Shown: positions 9,780 through 18,662, counted from the stretch's first letter. The stretch: 64,000 nucleotides of DNA from Pseudoduganella lutea (GCF_004209755.1 NZ_CP035913.1:2666001-2730000); one strand, 5' to 3'. Notes: generated by a model not told the origin, from the letters alone. Translations and numbers: made by a program.

Positions 9780-11714
9780 TCAGGACAGTGCGACGCCGCC
9801 TTGCAAATGGAAAGCCTCGGCATAACCAAGGCTGCGCAGGCATCCGGCGGCACGGGCACTGCGGTTGCCACTCTGACAGAAGAACACCAGTGGCAAGCGC
9901 GGCGCCTGCGCCAGCCACGCTGGCAGCGCCCCGGCCAGCCGGCTCAGCGGGATGCTGACCGCCTGGGGGCCGATGCATGGCTCGGCGGCAGCATGTTCGT
10001 AAGGTTCGCGGACGTCGACCAGCAGCGCGGCGGGATGCTCGCGCAACAGGGTTTCCAGCGTCGCGGCGTCGAGGTGCATGGCTGCGGGCGATGTTTTGCC
10101 GGGACCGGCACGCAGCGTGGTGCACAGCGCGGATTGCGCCTCCGTTGCCGGACACAGCAGCAGATCGGCCGGCAGCACACCGGCCAGGCTACTGGGTTCG
10201 GCACTGCCGATGAACGCATGCCGGGGCGATTCGCCTTGCGGCCCCAGCAGGTAACACGCCCTGCCCTTGCCGGTGGCCGCGCGACGCAGGCGCCAGCGGC
10301 CGATGGCGAGGCAGTCCTCGGGTGCCGGCCACGTGGCGTCACCCTGGGTGAACAGGCGTGCCACCAGCCGGTATCGGTGCGCGCGCAGCAGGGTATCGAT
10401 GCGTTCGTCCAGCGCGGGGTGCGGGTCGATCGCGGCGCAGGTGCCGCTGGCGGCGTCGAGCACCAGCCACGTATGATGCCCGCCGGCGGTCCATTGCAGC
10501 AGGCCATCCGGCCGTGCGGCGGTGGTGTCGCCGAGCAGCCCCGACCGGCGCAGTGCTTCCCCGCAGCGGGCGATCCGTGCGCAGGCTTCGGCGACGGTGG
10601 CGGCATCCATCAGCGGGCCGAACGACAACCTCACGGCACTGCTGCTGCGCCATTCGGGCAGCCCCATCGCGTCCAGCACATAGGATGGCTGCGCCTTTGC
10701 GGCGGAACAGGCGCTGCCGGCCGACACGCGCACGGCGGCGGCATCGAACAGGTCCAGCAATTCCTTGCTGGACAGGCCGGGCACGGAAAAATTGAGCGTG
10801 GTCGGCAGCGCCCGGTCGAACGGCACGTTGAAGACGATGCCGGGCAGCGCCTGGCGCAGCGCGTTCGCCAGCTGTTCGCGGAAAGCATGCAGTTCGGCGT
10901 GGCTGCGGAAGGTCACACCATCCTCCAGCGCCGCCAGCACGGCGCCGAGCGCGGCGATGCCCGCCATGTTCTCGGTGCCGGAACGCCAGCCCGTTTCCTG
11001 GCCACCGCCCTTCATCAAGGGCGTGAACGGCGCGCCGGCGCGCACATACAGCATGCCGATGCCTTTCGGCGCATACAGCTTGTGGCCGGAAAACGGCGCG
11101 TAATCGATGCGCGTGGCAGCCAGGTCGAGCGGCAACTTGCCCAGCGCCTGCACGCAGTCGACCATCCACAGCGCGGCGCTGCCGTCCAGCGCGGCGGCAA
11201 TGCCGGCCAGGTCCGAGATCACGCCGGTTTCATTGTTGGCGGCCATCGTGCAGACCAGCGCGGCATCCGGTGCCAGCCGGCGCAGAGCCTCCAGGTCATG
11301 GCACCCGCCGGCGTCGACCGGCAGCGGCACGAGATCGAGGCCCAGGCCAAGCAGCACATTCCAGTGCGCCAGGCTTTCAGGCACGGCCTTGTGCTCGGTG
11401 GCACCGTAGACCAGCAGCGTGCCGGTGCGCTCCCCGGCGGCGCGGCGCGCCCGCACCGCGCACAGGGCGGACAGCACCACGGTCTGGATGCCTTCCGTGG
11501 CGCCACTGTTGAACATCAGCTGTCCGGTACCCACGCCGAGCAGGCGGCAGGCGCGTGCCCGTGCCGCGTCGAGCACCGCTTTCGCCTTCAGTCCCGTGGC
11601 ATGCGTGCTGCTGGGATTGCCGTAGCGCTCTTCCATCGCGAAAACGGCGGCCCGCAGCGCGGCGGGCAGGACGGCTGTCGTGGCATTGCCGTCGAGGTAG
11701 ATTTCCTTGTTCAT
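9780..11714 (-). CDS. Three-domain fusion: cysteine desulfurase, degenerate metallo-beta-lactamase-like domain, rhodanese
   Basis: A 644-residue cytosolic protein. Residues 1 to about 385 are a class V PLP enzyme of the NifS/IscS family, with SGHK giving the PLP lysine K212 and the active-site loop SAGSACS giving the persulfide cysteine C336. About 395-530 resembles the persulfide-dioxygenase type metallo-beta-lactamase fold (WLVLDAASGTCAAIDPHP), but FTQGDATW stands where the HxHxDH metal motif belongs, and later His/Asp ligands are also missing. About 535-644 is a rhodanese with CQSGNRS, catalytic C613. The likely role is taking sulfur from cysteine and passing persulfide to the rhodanese; the middle domain may be a scaffold. 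It is divergent from an Lrp regulator (99 bp apart). No iscU or other Fe-S assembly gene is nearby, so a housekeeping Isc role is unlikely. Confidence 0.85.
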   Translation of the reverse strand: MNKEIYLDGNATTAVLPAALRAAVFAMEERYGNPSSTHATGLKAKAVLDAARARACRLLGVGTGQLMFNSGATEGIQTVVLSALCAVRARRAAGERTGTLLVYGATEHKAVPESLAHWNVLLGLGLDLVPLPVDAGGCHDLEALRRLAPDAALVCTMAANNETGVISDLAGIAAALDGSAALWMVDCVQALGKLPLDLAATRIDYAPFSGHKLYAPKGIGMLYVRAGAPFTPLMKGGGQETGWRSGTENMAGIAALGAVLAALEDGVTFRSHAELHAFREQLANALRQALPGIVFNVPFDRALPTTLNFSVPGLSSKELLDLFDAAAVRVSAGSACSAAKAQPSYVLDAMGLPEWRSSSAVRLSFGPLMDAATVAEACARIARCGEALRRSGLLGDTTAARPDGLLQWTAGGHHTWLVLDAASGTCAAIDPHPALDERIDTLLRAHRYRLVARLFTQGDATWPAPEDCLAIGRWRLRRAATGKGRACYLLGPQGESPRHAFIGSAEPSSLAGVLPADLLLCPATEAQSALCTTLRAGPGKTSPAAMHLDAATLETLLREHPAALLVDVREPYEHAAAEPCIGPQAVSIPLSRLAGALPAWLAQAPRLPLVFFCQSGNRSARAAGCLRSLGYAEAFHLQGGVALS

Positions 11715-11813
11715 CCATCCAGATTAACGGACAAGGGCAGAGCAACCATGCCAATGCTGCCTCTAAAAGCCGCATAATGAGAACACTTATCCTTATATTT
11801 TGCCAAATGCAGC

Positions 11814-12302
11814 ATGAACGATCTCGATAAATTCGATTACGCGATCCTGGGTGCGCTACAGGTGGATGGCACGCTGTCCGTGGCCGAGCTGGCGGACAAG
11901 GTAGGGCTGACCAGCACGCCCTGCTGGAAGCGCCTGAAACGCCTGCAGGAAGACGGCTACCTGGACCGCCGCGTGGCGTTGGTCAACCGCCGCAAGGCGG
12001 GCCTGCCGGTCACGGTCTTCGTCAGCGTGCGCACCAGCCAGCACGATGAAAAATGGCTGGCGAAATTCGCCGCCGCCGTCATCGCGCTGCCGGAAGTCAT
12101 GGAATTCCACCGGATGAGCGGCGACGTGGATTACCTGCTGAAGGTGGTGACGACGGATATCGACGGCTATGACCGCTTCTACAAGAAACTGATCCGCGTT
12201 GCCAACCTGACCGGTGTGTCGTCGGCATTCTCGATGGAGCAGATCAAATACACGACCGCGCTGCCGCTGGATCTGGTCGCGCATGGGGTCGCCGTGGGAT
12301 AA
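11814..12302 (+). CDS. Lrp/AsnC family transcriptional regulator beside the desulfurase fusion
   Basis: A 162-residue regulator with an N-terminal helix-turn-helix (DKFDYAILGALQVDGTLS through STPCWKRLKRLQEDGYL, about 5-50) and a C-terminal RAM-type effector/oligomerisation domain with GDVDYLLKV near 102. It is divergent from the cysteine desulfurase fusion and 7 bases upstream of the HPP-CBS gene, so it probably controls both. The arrangement recalls DecR/CyuR (YbaO) of enteric bacteria, an Lrp member that answers to cysteine; cysteine as effector here is inference from the neighbour. ATG 11814 has only a weak ribosome site. I did not find a convincing palindrome in the 99-bp gap. Confidence 0.85.
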   Translation: MNDLDKFDYAILGALQVDGTLSVAELADKVGLTSTPCWKRLKRLQEDGYLDRRVALVNRRKAGLPVTVFVSVRTSQHDEKWLAKFAAAVIALPEVMEFHRMSGDVDYLLKVVTTDIDGYDRFYKKLIRVANLTGVSSAFSMEQIKYTTALPLDLVAHGVAVG

Positions 12303-12309
12303 TCAAAAG

Positions 12310-13485
12310 ATGCGTGTAAGATCTTTGTTTAGCGTTTTGCTGCCCGCTCCCAGCACGGCCAGCATGACCGAACGCCTGCGTGCCAGCGCCGGCGCCTTGC
12401 TGGGGCTGCTCGTCACCGGTACCGTTGCCCACCTGATGCTGGGCCCCGATGCGATCTGGCTCGTGGCACCGATGGGGGCTTCGTCGGTGTTGCTGTTCTG
12501 CCTGCCCGCCAGCCCGCTTGCGCAACCATGGTCTGTCATTGGCGGCAACGTCATTTCCGCGCTGGTTGCCGCTGCCTGCGTGCGCTGGCTTGGCCACCTG
12601 ATGCCCCTGCCGGCGCTGGCCGCCGTGGGCACGGCGCTGGCCATCGCCGCCATGTTCTTCATGCGCTGCCTGCACCCGCCGGGCGGCGCGGCAGGTCTGA
12701 CGGCCGTCATCGGCGGCCCCGCGGTCCACGCGGCCGGCTTCTCTTTCGCGCTGGGCCCGGTACTGGTCGACTCGCTGCTGCTGGTGACGGCGGCCATCCT
12801 CTACAACAACCTGACCGGCCGGCGCTATCCGCACGCGCAGACGCTGACGCACCCGAATCCCCACGCCACGAAGGACGACGTGCCGACCGTGCGGCTGGGC
12901 TTCAAGCCGGAAGACCTGGACGCGGTGCTGCAGCGCTATGGCCAGGTGCTCGACATCAGCCGCGACGACCTGGAAGCGCTGTTCCTGCAGACCGAGTTGC
13001 GCGCCTACCAGCGCCGCTTCGGCGTGATCAGCTGCGGCGACATCATGTCGCGCGACGTGGTGACGGCGGAATTCGCCACGCCGCTGACGGAGGCATGGCT
13101 TGCAATGCGGGGCCGGCATCTTGCGGCGCTGCCCGTGCTCAATCCCGCGCGGCGCGTGATCGGCATCGTGACGCAAAGCGATTTTCTCAAGCACAGCGGG
13201 CTGGACGACTACCGCGGCATGCGTGAGAAGCTGAAGGAGTTCTTGAAGCCGACAGGCCTTTCCCACACGGAAAAGGCGGAAGTGGTGGGACAGATCATGA
13301 CACCACGTCCCCGCGTGGCGCGCACCGATACGCCGATCGTGGACCTGGTGCCGCTGATGGCCGATGCCGGCTTGCACCATATTCCCGTCGTCGACGCCGA
13401 AGAACGCTTCGTCGGCATCGTCACCCAGTCGGACGTGGTGGCGGCCCTGTACGAGCACCGGCTGGCGGAAGCGCAGCCGGCCTGA
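12310..13485 (+). CDS. HPP family integral membrane protein with two C-terminal CBS domains
   Basis: A 391-residue protein. The first about 170 residues contain four or five hydrophobic helices and the motif MRCLHPPGGAA that names the HPP family. The C-terminal half has two CBS motifs (around DIMSRDVVTAEFATPL and QIMTPRPRVARTDTPI), which usually bind adenine nucleotides and gate the membrane part. Plant and cyanobacterial HPP proteins move nitrite; proteobacterial ones are uncharacterised. The frame is open further upstream inside the regulator gene, but ATG 12310, 7 bases after the regulator stop, gives the normal N-terminus. Co-transcription with the regulator and divergence from a desulfurase suggest a sulfur- or redox-linked solute; that is inference. 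Confidence 0.85.
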   Translation: MRVRSLFSVLLPAPSTASMTERLRASAGALLGLLVTGTVAHLMLGPDAIWLVAPMGASSVLLFCLPASPLAQPWSVIGGNVISALVAAACVRWLGHLMPLPALAAVGTALAIAAMFFMRCLHPPGGAAGLTAVIGGPAVHAAGFSFALGPVLVDSLLLVTAAILYNNLTGRRYPHAQTLTHPNPHATKDDVPTVRLGFKPEDLDAVLQRYGQVLDISRDDLEALFLQTELRAYQRRFGVISCGDIMSRDVVTAEFATPLTEAWLAMRGRHLAALPVLNPARRVIGIVTQSDFLKHSGLDDYRGMREKLKEFLKPTGLSHTEKAEVVGQIMTPRPRVARTDTPIVDLVPLMADAGLHHIPVVDAEERFVGIVTQSDVVAALYEHRLAEAQPA

Positions 13486-13617
13486 CTGGCCAGCCGCGGA
13501 GTGACTGGCTCCAAACCGGGCGCAAGCCGCGGGTTTCGTTAACAGGCACCGGGTTTCCCTCCCCTCGCGTCGCCCCGGCAGCGCCCCCGCACTGCCCGGT
13601 CGACGCCGGCCTGTGGA

Positions 13618-14286
13618 TCAGGCGGGCTGTTGCAGCTTGTCGCTCTTGCGGCGACGGCCCATCAGGCCCAGCATGGCGCCACCGGCAAGCAGCATGCCCC
13701 AGGTGCCGGGTTCCGGCACCGCAGTGACCGCGGCACCGAACGAGGCGCCATACCAGTATTCGCTCACCGGCGTGGTGAAGTACAGGTCGGTATAGCTACC
13801 GTTCAGGCGCACCACGCCATGGCCTTCGATGCCGGTGACCGTGCCGCCGGCGATGCTGAGTTCGCCGTCACCGTAGTAACCGTCGCCTTCGCTGACCAGC
13901 GTGATATCGCTGACATTGGCGAAGTTGAATGTCGCGGCGCTGCCGTCGCGGCCCAGGCTGACGATGGCCAGGTAGGGATTGACGACGGCTTCGGAGAAGT
14001 GCAGGTGGTGGACGACTTCGGTACCGCCGACAAAGCTGAACATGCCGTCGGTGCCCGGGCCGTTCGTGACTTCGTCGCTGATGTAGGCGGCCTCGCCGGT
14101 GAAATAGTCGGCATGCGTGAGGCCGATGGAGCTGTTGCTGAACGTGACGTCGATGGTCTTGCCATTCTGTACTACCGTACCGGCCAGGCCGGTCCAGTTT
14201 ATCCAGTCGACGGTGTCCGCGGCGGACACATGCAAAGGCGCGGCCAGGGTTGCGGCCAGCAGGCCGGAACCAATCAGTTTGTTCAT
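13618..14286 (-). CDS. PEP-CTERM sorting domain protein, exported
   Basis: A 222-residue secreted protein with a signal peptide (MNKLIGSGLLAATLAAPLHVSAA), a small beta-rich passenger with no domain I recognise, and the C-terminal sorting signal: VPEPGTWGMLLAGGAMLGL, a hydrophobic stretch, then GRRRK. This tail is processed by exosortase (EpsH/XrtA) systems, so the genome should encode one, often with exopolysaccharide genes; none lies here. The longer frame to 14322 is less likely because AAGGAAA sits just before ATG 14286. Monocistronic, tail-to-tail with the HPP-CBS gene. Confidence 0.88.
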   Translation of the reverse strand: MNKLIGSGLLAATLAAPLHVSAADTVDWINWTGLAGTVVQNGKTIDVTFSNSSIGLTHADYFTGEAAYISDEVTNGPGTDGMFSFVGGTEVVHHLHFSEAVVNPYLAIVSLGRDGSAATFNFANVSDITLVSEGDGYYGDGELSIAGGTVTGIEGHGVVRLNGSYTDLYFTTPVSEYWYGASFGAAVTAVPEPGTWGMLLAGGAMLGLMGRRRKSDKLQQPA

Positions 14287-14506
14287 CTTGTTTTCCTTGG
14301 TCGAAGTTGAAAGCGGTGTCAAACGGTGGATTCGCCAGCCCGGGTTCTGGCAGGAAGTTAGTTTAAATGCATGGATTCACGACTGAAACCGTCGAGACAA
14401 AGCAATACAAATTGCTGACCGTTGCGGACAAATCCCTGCCCGTAAGGCAACAGATCGCTTATGCTTGCGCCGTTGTCATCCCAATACCATCCCTGGAAAA
14501 TCACAC

Positions 14507-16336
14507 ATGAAGCACCGTATCAAGTTGCGTGCCGCGGGCGCGCTGACCGCCGCCCTGCTGCTGGCCTTTGGCCCGGCAGCGCACGCCGCGCCACCGGCAG
14601 CCCACAAGGCCACCGGCAAGGTTGCGGCCGACGTTTCCGCCGCCGAGAGCAAGAAATTCCTCGCCCTCGCGGACGAGTACTACGACGCCATCGCCCGTTT
14701 CGAACCCGTGTACGCCACCGACAATGGCGACAACCGCTTCGACGACCAGATCGGCCTGGCAATCGCACCGGCCGAGCGCGCCAGGCAGTTTGCCCGCTAC
14801 CGCGACTACACGCGCCGCCTGGCGGCCATCGACCGCCACAAGCTGACGCACCGCGACCGCATCAACCTGGACGTGCTGGCGTTCGAGCTGAAGACGCTGC
14901 TGTCCTATGAACCCTATCCGGGCCACCTGCTGCCGGTCAGCCAGATGGACAGCCTGCCCGTGACGCTGGCCAATTTCGCCAGCGGCGAAGCGTCGCAACC
15001 GCTCACCACGGTGAAGCAGTACCGCGCTTACCTGAACCGGCTGACCCAGTTGCCGGCCTGGATCGACCAGGCGATCGTGAACATGCGCGAAGGCATGCGC
15101 ACCGGCGTGACGCAGCCGAAGGCGATCATGGTCTCGGCGCTGCCGCAGTTCAGGAAGCTCGTCAGCACCACGCCGGAACAGAGCATTTATTACACGCCGG
15201 TCAATCGCATGCCTGCCGGCTTTGCCGCCGCGGACAAGGCCAGCCTCGGCGCCGACTACCGCGCCGCGGTCGCGAAGCTGCAGCCGGCGCTGGCGCGGCT
15301 GGCCGCGTTCATCGAGAACGAATACATTCCCGCCTGCCGCACGTCGACCGGCTTTTCCGACGTGCCGAATGGCCGTGCCTGGTATGCGGTGCGCGTGGCG
15401 GAGTCCACCACCACGAACCTGACGCCGGAAGCGATCCACGAGATTGGCCTGAAGGAAGTGGCGCGTATCCAGGCCGAGTTCGCCAAACTGGGCCCGCAGC
15501 TGGGGTACGACGGCCCGGCCGCCGGCCTGCCGGTGTGGGTATCGCAGCAGCCGCGCTTCTTCCCGTTCAAGACGGAGGATGAAGTGCAGGCCGTGTACCG
15601 CAAGCTCGATGGCGTGCTGGATGAAAAGCTGCCGGCCATGTTCACGCTGCTGCCCAAGGCAAAGCTCGACCTGCGCCTGGAACCGGAACTGTCGCGCGAC
15701 ACGGCATCGGACCATTACACGGCGCCGGCGGCGGACGGTTCGCGGCCGGGCGTGTTCTGGTCCGTCGTGACCGATCCGGCAAAGTACGGCAGCACGGGCA
15801 TGACGACGCTGTTCCTGCACGAAGGCAAGCCGGGCCACCATTTCCACATCGCGCTGATGCAGGAACTGGGCTTGCCGAACTTCCGCAAATTCGGCGGCAA
15901 CACGGCCTTCACGGAAGGCTGGGCGCTGTACGCGGAAACGCTGGGCCGTGAGATGCGCCTGTTCGACGATCCGGCGCAATACTTTGGCCACCTGAACGAC
16001 GAACTGCTGCGGGCAACGCGCCTGGTGGTCGACACGGGCATGCATGCGAAAGGATGGACGCGCGAACGGACGATCCAGTACATGAAGGACACGCTGGGCT
16101 ATGACGCGGTGGCGCGCAGCGAGACGGAGCGCTACATGGCGTGGCCGGGCCAGGCACTGGCCTACAAGATCGGCGCGTTGAAGATCATGGAATTGCGCCA
16201 GCGGGCGCAGGAAGCGCTGGGCGAAAAATTCAGCCTGCCGGCGTTCCACGAACAGGTGCTGGGTGACGGCACCTTGCCGCTGCGTTTGCTCGAAGCGAAA
16301 ATCGATGGCTGGATCGCGCAGCAGCGCGTGCCATGA
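14507..16336 (+). CDS. DUF885 family exported metallopeptidase-like protein
   Basis: A 609-residue protein with a Sec signal peptide (MKHRIKLRAAGALTAALLLAFGPAAHA) and a full-length DUF885 domain. Residues 438-445 read HEGKPGHH, the HExxxGHH-type zinc-binding motif conserved in this family, followed by a conserved FTEGWALYAE segment about 30 residues on. Family members are thought to be periplasmic or cell-surface zinc peptidases; the substrate is unknown. ATG 14507 was chosen because it begins the signal peptide. It stands alone between divergent and convergent neighbours. About 240 bases follow before the next gene, mostly featureless until the tandem repeat at 16501. Confidence 0.85.
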   Translation: MKHRIKLRAAGALTAALLLAFGPAAHAAPPAAHKATGKVAADVSAAESKKFLALADEYYDAIARFEPVYATDNGDNRFDDQIGLAIAPAERARQFARYRDYTRRLAAIDRHKLTHRDRINLDVLAFELKTLLSYEPYPGHLLPVSQMDSLPVTLANFASGEASQPLTTVKQYRAYLNRLTQLPAWIDQAIVNMREGMRTGVTQPKAIMVSALPQFRKLVSTTPEQSIYYTPVNRMPAGFAAADKASLGADYRAAVAKLQPALARLAAFIENEYIPACRTSTGFSDVPNGRAWYAVRVAESTTTNLTPEAIHEIGLKEVARIQAEFAKLGPQLGYDGPAAGLPVWVSQQPRFFPFKTEDEVQAVYRKLDGVLDEKLPAMFTLLPKAKLDLRLEPELSRDTASDHYTAPAADGSRPGVFWSVVTDPAKYGSTGMTTLFLHEGKPGHHFHIALMQELGLPNFRKFGGNTAFTEGWALYAETLGREMRLFDDPAQYFGHLNDELLRATRLVVDTGMHAKGWTRERTIQYMKDTLGYDAVARSETERYMAWPGQALAYKIGALKIMELRQRAQEALGEKFSLPAFHEQVLGDGTLPLRLLEAKIDGWIAQQRVP

Positions 16337-16500
16337 CCGCTTGATCGGGCTGGACTGATGCCTGGACGATACGCTGCATTGTTTGGGCAGTGTCGTTCCG
16401 GGCGTTGAGCGAGACAGACTTGTCGGCGTGGCTTCGGCCGCGCCGGGACGGCAGCCAGTCGCGTATGACTTTTTCCTGCATGAGTTCTCCCTGCTTGTTT

Positions 16501-16588
16501 CCTGCTTTACTCGTTCTGCTTTACTTGTCCTGCTTTACTTGTCCTGCTTTACTTCTCTGCTTTTACTGGCCCCTGCTTTACTTCCTCA
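16501..16588. repeat. Tandem repeat, about six copies of a 13-15 base unit (CCTGCTTTACTTGT)
   Basis: Six imperfect head-to-tail copies of CCTGCTTTACTTGT cover 16501-16588. The last copy contains the stop codon and the final Arg-Lys codons of the thioesterase on the minus strand. The array is pyrimidine-rich on the plus strand and much lower in GC than its surroundings. It is a likely slippage locus with no visible coding role. Confidence 0.85.
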
Positions 16589-17024
16589 GTGCATAGCGTC
16601 CGATGCGTTTCAGGACCAGTTCCGGCAATGCCTTGATCTGTTTCGTGTGGCTGGCGAAGACGAGTTGCTGGCGCCCCCTGGCAACGAGTTTACCGTTCGC
16701 ATAGAAGCGGAATTCCAGCCAGAACGAGCAGCGCTTGATGTCGTAGCTGTTGACCTCGCAGGTGATGTCCTGGAACGGGAACGTCTCCTGGAGAAAATCC
16801 TGCTCGGCATGCTTGGTGATGAATACCCCTTCCTGCTGCAACATGTCGCGTGAAATGCACTCGTAAAACCATTTTTCGCGGCAGATTCCCTGCCATTCGA
16901 AATACCGCGCAAAATACGTGTTCCCATAAGCATTTGAATCCTTCAGGTAGATCGACAGCTGGTGATGAAACGTCAATTCCGTGCTGGTCGTGGCGTCGTT
17001 TGCTACGTTGGCGTGCATAAACAT
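16578..17024 (-). CDS. Hotdog-fold acyl-CoA/acyl-carrier thioesterase (4HBT superfamily)
   Basis: A 148-residue single hotdog domain. The segment NAYGNTYFARYFEWQGICREKWF (about 33-55, motif YFxWQGxCRE) resembles the enediyne/polyketide-type thioesterases (CalE7/DynE7) and FcbC/YbgC relatives, which hydrolyse acyl thioesters in the cytosol. The substrate cannot be read from sequence. AGGAG lies six bases before ATG 17024. It is divergent from a membrane histidine kinase, with a 203-bp shared upstream region holding a short palindrome. The 3' end runs into a tandem repeat. Confidence 0.8.
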   Translation of the reverse strand: MFMHANVANDATTSTELTFHHQLSIYLKDSNAYGNTYFARYFEWQGICREKWFYECISRDMLQQEGVFITKHAEQDFLQETFPFQDITCEVNSYDIKRCSFWLEFRFYANGKLVARGRQQLVFASHTKQIKALPELVLKRIGRYALRK

Positions 17025-17123
17025 GGCTTACTCCTGGGAAGTGGTTGCCGGCCGCCGGCATGATTTTCGGCAAAGATTCTGAACACCTCTACTTTTTGCC
17101 GTAAAGCACTATTCTCTTTTGAC

Positions 17124-17138
17124 TAAACGCAACGTTTA
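17124..17138. promoter_or_regulatory. Short palindrome between thioesterase and histidine kinase genes
   Basis: TAAACG-CAA-CGTTTA has perfect 6-bp arms. It sits in the divergent intergenic region next to TTGACT (17118-17123), a -35-like hexamer. It is a possible regulator site shared by both genes; only symmetry and position support it. Confidence 0.3.
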
Positions 17139-17227
17139 CGTGGATTGGGGGAACTTGGTACGCACTTCGCCATTTTCTGTTGCTAAGATCGCTTGCCTGT
17201 TCACTGTCATCTGCTGGAGGAGCGCGC

Positions 17228-18658
17228 ATGTATTCGATATTGCCGGGTTTGGTGTCGCTGGTATTTATCAGCTACGGCGTATACGTGCTGAATTCGCGTG
17301 GGGTGAACCGTGCCAGCCTTACCTTCTTCCTGATCTGTATCACCACGTTCTGCTGGCAAGCTGCGTGGGCATTGATGTTCCAGGTCACCAATGCCGATAC
17401 CGCGCTGTTGCTCGTCCACCTTGGCTACCTGCCGATCCTGTTCCTGCCGACCACGCTGTATCACTTCATCGCGGAACTGACGGGCCGCCGCGCCGAGCGC
17501 CCTTTCGTGCAAGCCAGCTATGCGCTGGCCGGCGTGCTGGCGCTGCTGGTGCCCACCACCGACTGGTTGCTGTCCGGCCTGTATTCCTATTTCTACGGCT
17601 TTTATCCGAAGGCGGGGTGGCTGCACCCCGTGCACCTGTTGCAGACCACGGTCGTGATCCTGCGCGGGCTGTACCTGCTGTATCGCCGCCAGCAGGTGGC
17701 GTTGTCGACCGAAAAGGCAAGGCTGCGCTATTGCTTCGTCAGCATCCTGATCTACGCGGTGGCCTCCATCGATTACCTGTGCAATTACGGCGTGGAGTTC
17801 TACCCGCCAGGCGTGCTGTTCATTGCCGCAAGCCTGGGCCTGATCGCGCAGGCGATGGTGCGCCATAACCTGCTGGCCGATCCCCTGGCGACCGCGGCCA
17901 GCATCGCGCATGAAGTGCGCACGCCGCTGGCCACGATCCGCAGCCAGTCGCGCGTGCTGGCGCGCAACCTGCCGGAACTGATTGCCGGCTACCGACGCTC
18001 GCAAGCACCCGGCCTGAACGACGAACAACTGGACTACCTGAGCGAGATCGCGCGCCACATCGAGGCCGAAGTCTCGCGCTCGAACTTCATCGTCGACATG
18101 CTGCTGGCGTCGGCCCGCGTGGGCTCGCTCGAGCGCGACAATTTCGCGCTGCATTCGGTGAAGAAAGTGGTCGACGAAGCACTGGCCTGCTATCCGTTTA
18201 CGGAACGGGAACGCGACAAGGTAAGCGTGCGCCTGAGCGACGATTTCCGCTTCTTTGGTTCGGATACGCTGCTCGTCTACGTGCTGTACAACCTGCTCAA
18301 GAATGCGCTGCACGCAGTGAAGACCAAGGGCGCGGGCGCGGTGGTGATCGAATGCTACAAGGATTTCGACCAGAACATGGTCGTGGTGACCGATACCGGC
18401 CACGGCATTGCCGCCGACGTGCTGCCGCACGTGTTCGAGCCGTTCTACACGACCCGCAAGTCCGGCGGCGGTACCGGCATGGGGCTGGCGTTCTGCCACA
18501 AGGTCGTGACCGCCTTCGGCGGCACGATTTCGTGCGAATCGGAAGTGGGCAGTTACACCCGCTTCGCGCTGGGCTTCCCGCACGAGCGCGCACTGCCGGC
18601 GCAGGCAACCGGCCAGCACCTGGCGGACGATTTCCCGCTGCCCGACCGGGCCAAGTAA
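17228..18658 (+). CDS. Membrane sensor histidine kinase with seven-helix N-terminal domain
   Basis: A 476-residue kinase. Residues 1 to about 215 form seven hydrophobic helices with short loops and no large periplasmic domain, like the 7TM sensor modules that detect membrane-associated or lipophilic signals. HisKA follows with AHEVRTP, phospho-acceptor H228. The ATPase domain has NLLKNALHAV (N box), DTGHGIA (G1) and GGGTGMGLAF (G2), all intact. TGGAGG before ATG 17228 decides the start over upstream codons. No response regulator is adjacent, so it is an orphan kinase. It is divergent from a thioesterase gene, and ends 4 bases from the convergent regulator gene. Confidence 0.88.
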   Translation: MYSILPGLVSLVFISYGVYVLNSRGVNRASLTFFLICITTFCWQAAWALMFQVTNADTALLLVHLGYLPILFLPTTLYHFIAELTGRRAERPFVQASYALAGVLALLVPTTDWLLSGLYSYFYGFYPKAGWLHPVHLLQTTVVILRGLYLLYRRQQVALSTEKARLRYCFVSILIYAVASIDYLCNYGVEFYPPGVLFIAASLGLIAQAMVRHNLLADPLATAASIAHEVRTPLATIRSQSRVLARNLPELIAGYRRSQAPGLNDEQLDYLSEIARHIEAEVSRSNFIVDMLLASARVGSLERDNFALHSVKKVVDEALACYPFTERERDKVSVRLSDDFRFFGSDTLLVYVLYNLLKNALHAVKTKGAGAVVIECYKDFDQNMVVVTDTGHGIAADVLPHVFEPFYTTRKSGGGTGMGLAFCHKVVTAFGGTISCESEVGSYTRFALGFPHERALPAQATGQHLADDFPLPDRAK

Positions 18659-18662
18659 TACG

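Noticed and set aside
2769..11777. A 3002-residue open frame on the plus strand
   Set aside because: It is antisense to the glucan synthase and desulfurase genes, His/Arg/Gln-rich, without domains; a by-product of high GC third positions on the other strand.
13486..13617. Terminator between the HPP-CBS and PEP-CTERM genes
   Set aside because: Only imperfect GC-rich complementarity (around AAACCGGGCG...CGCGGGTTT) and no T-run; not strong enough to report.
16501..16588. Tandem array as a CRISPR
   Set aside because: Units are contiguous without spacers.
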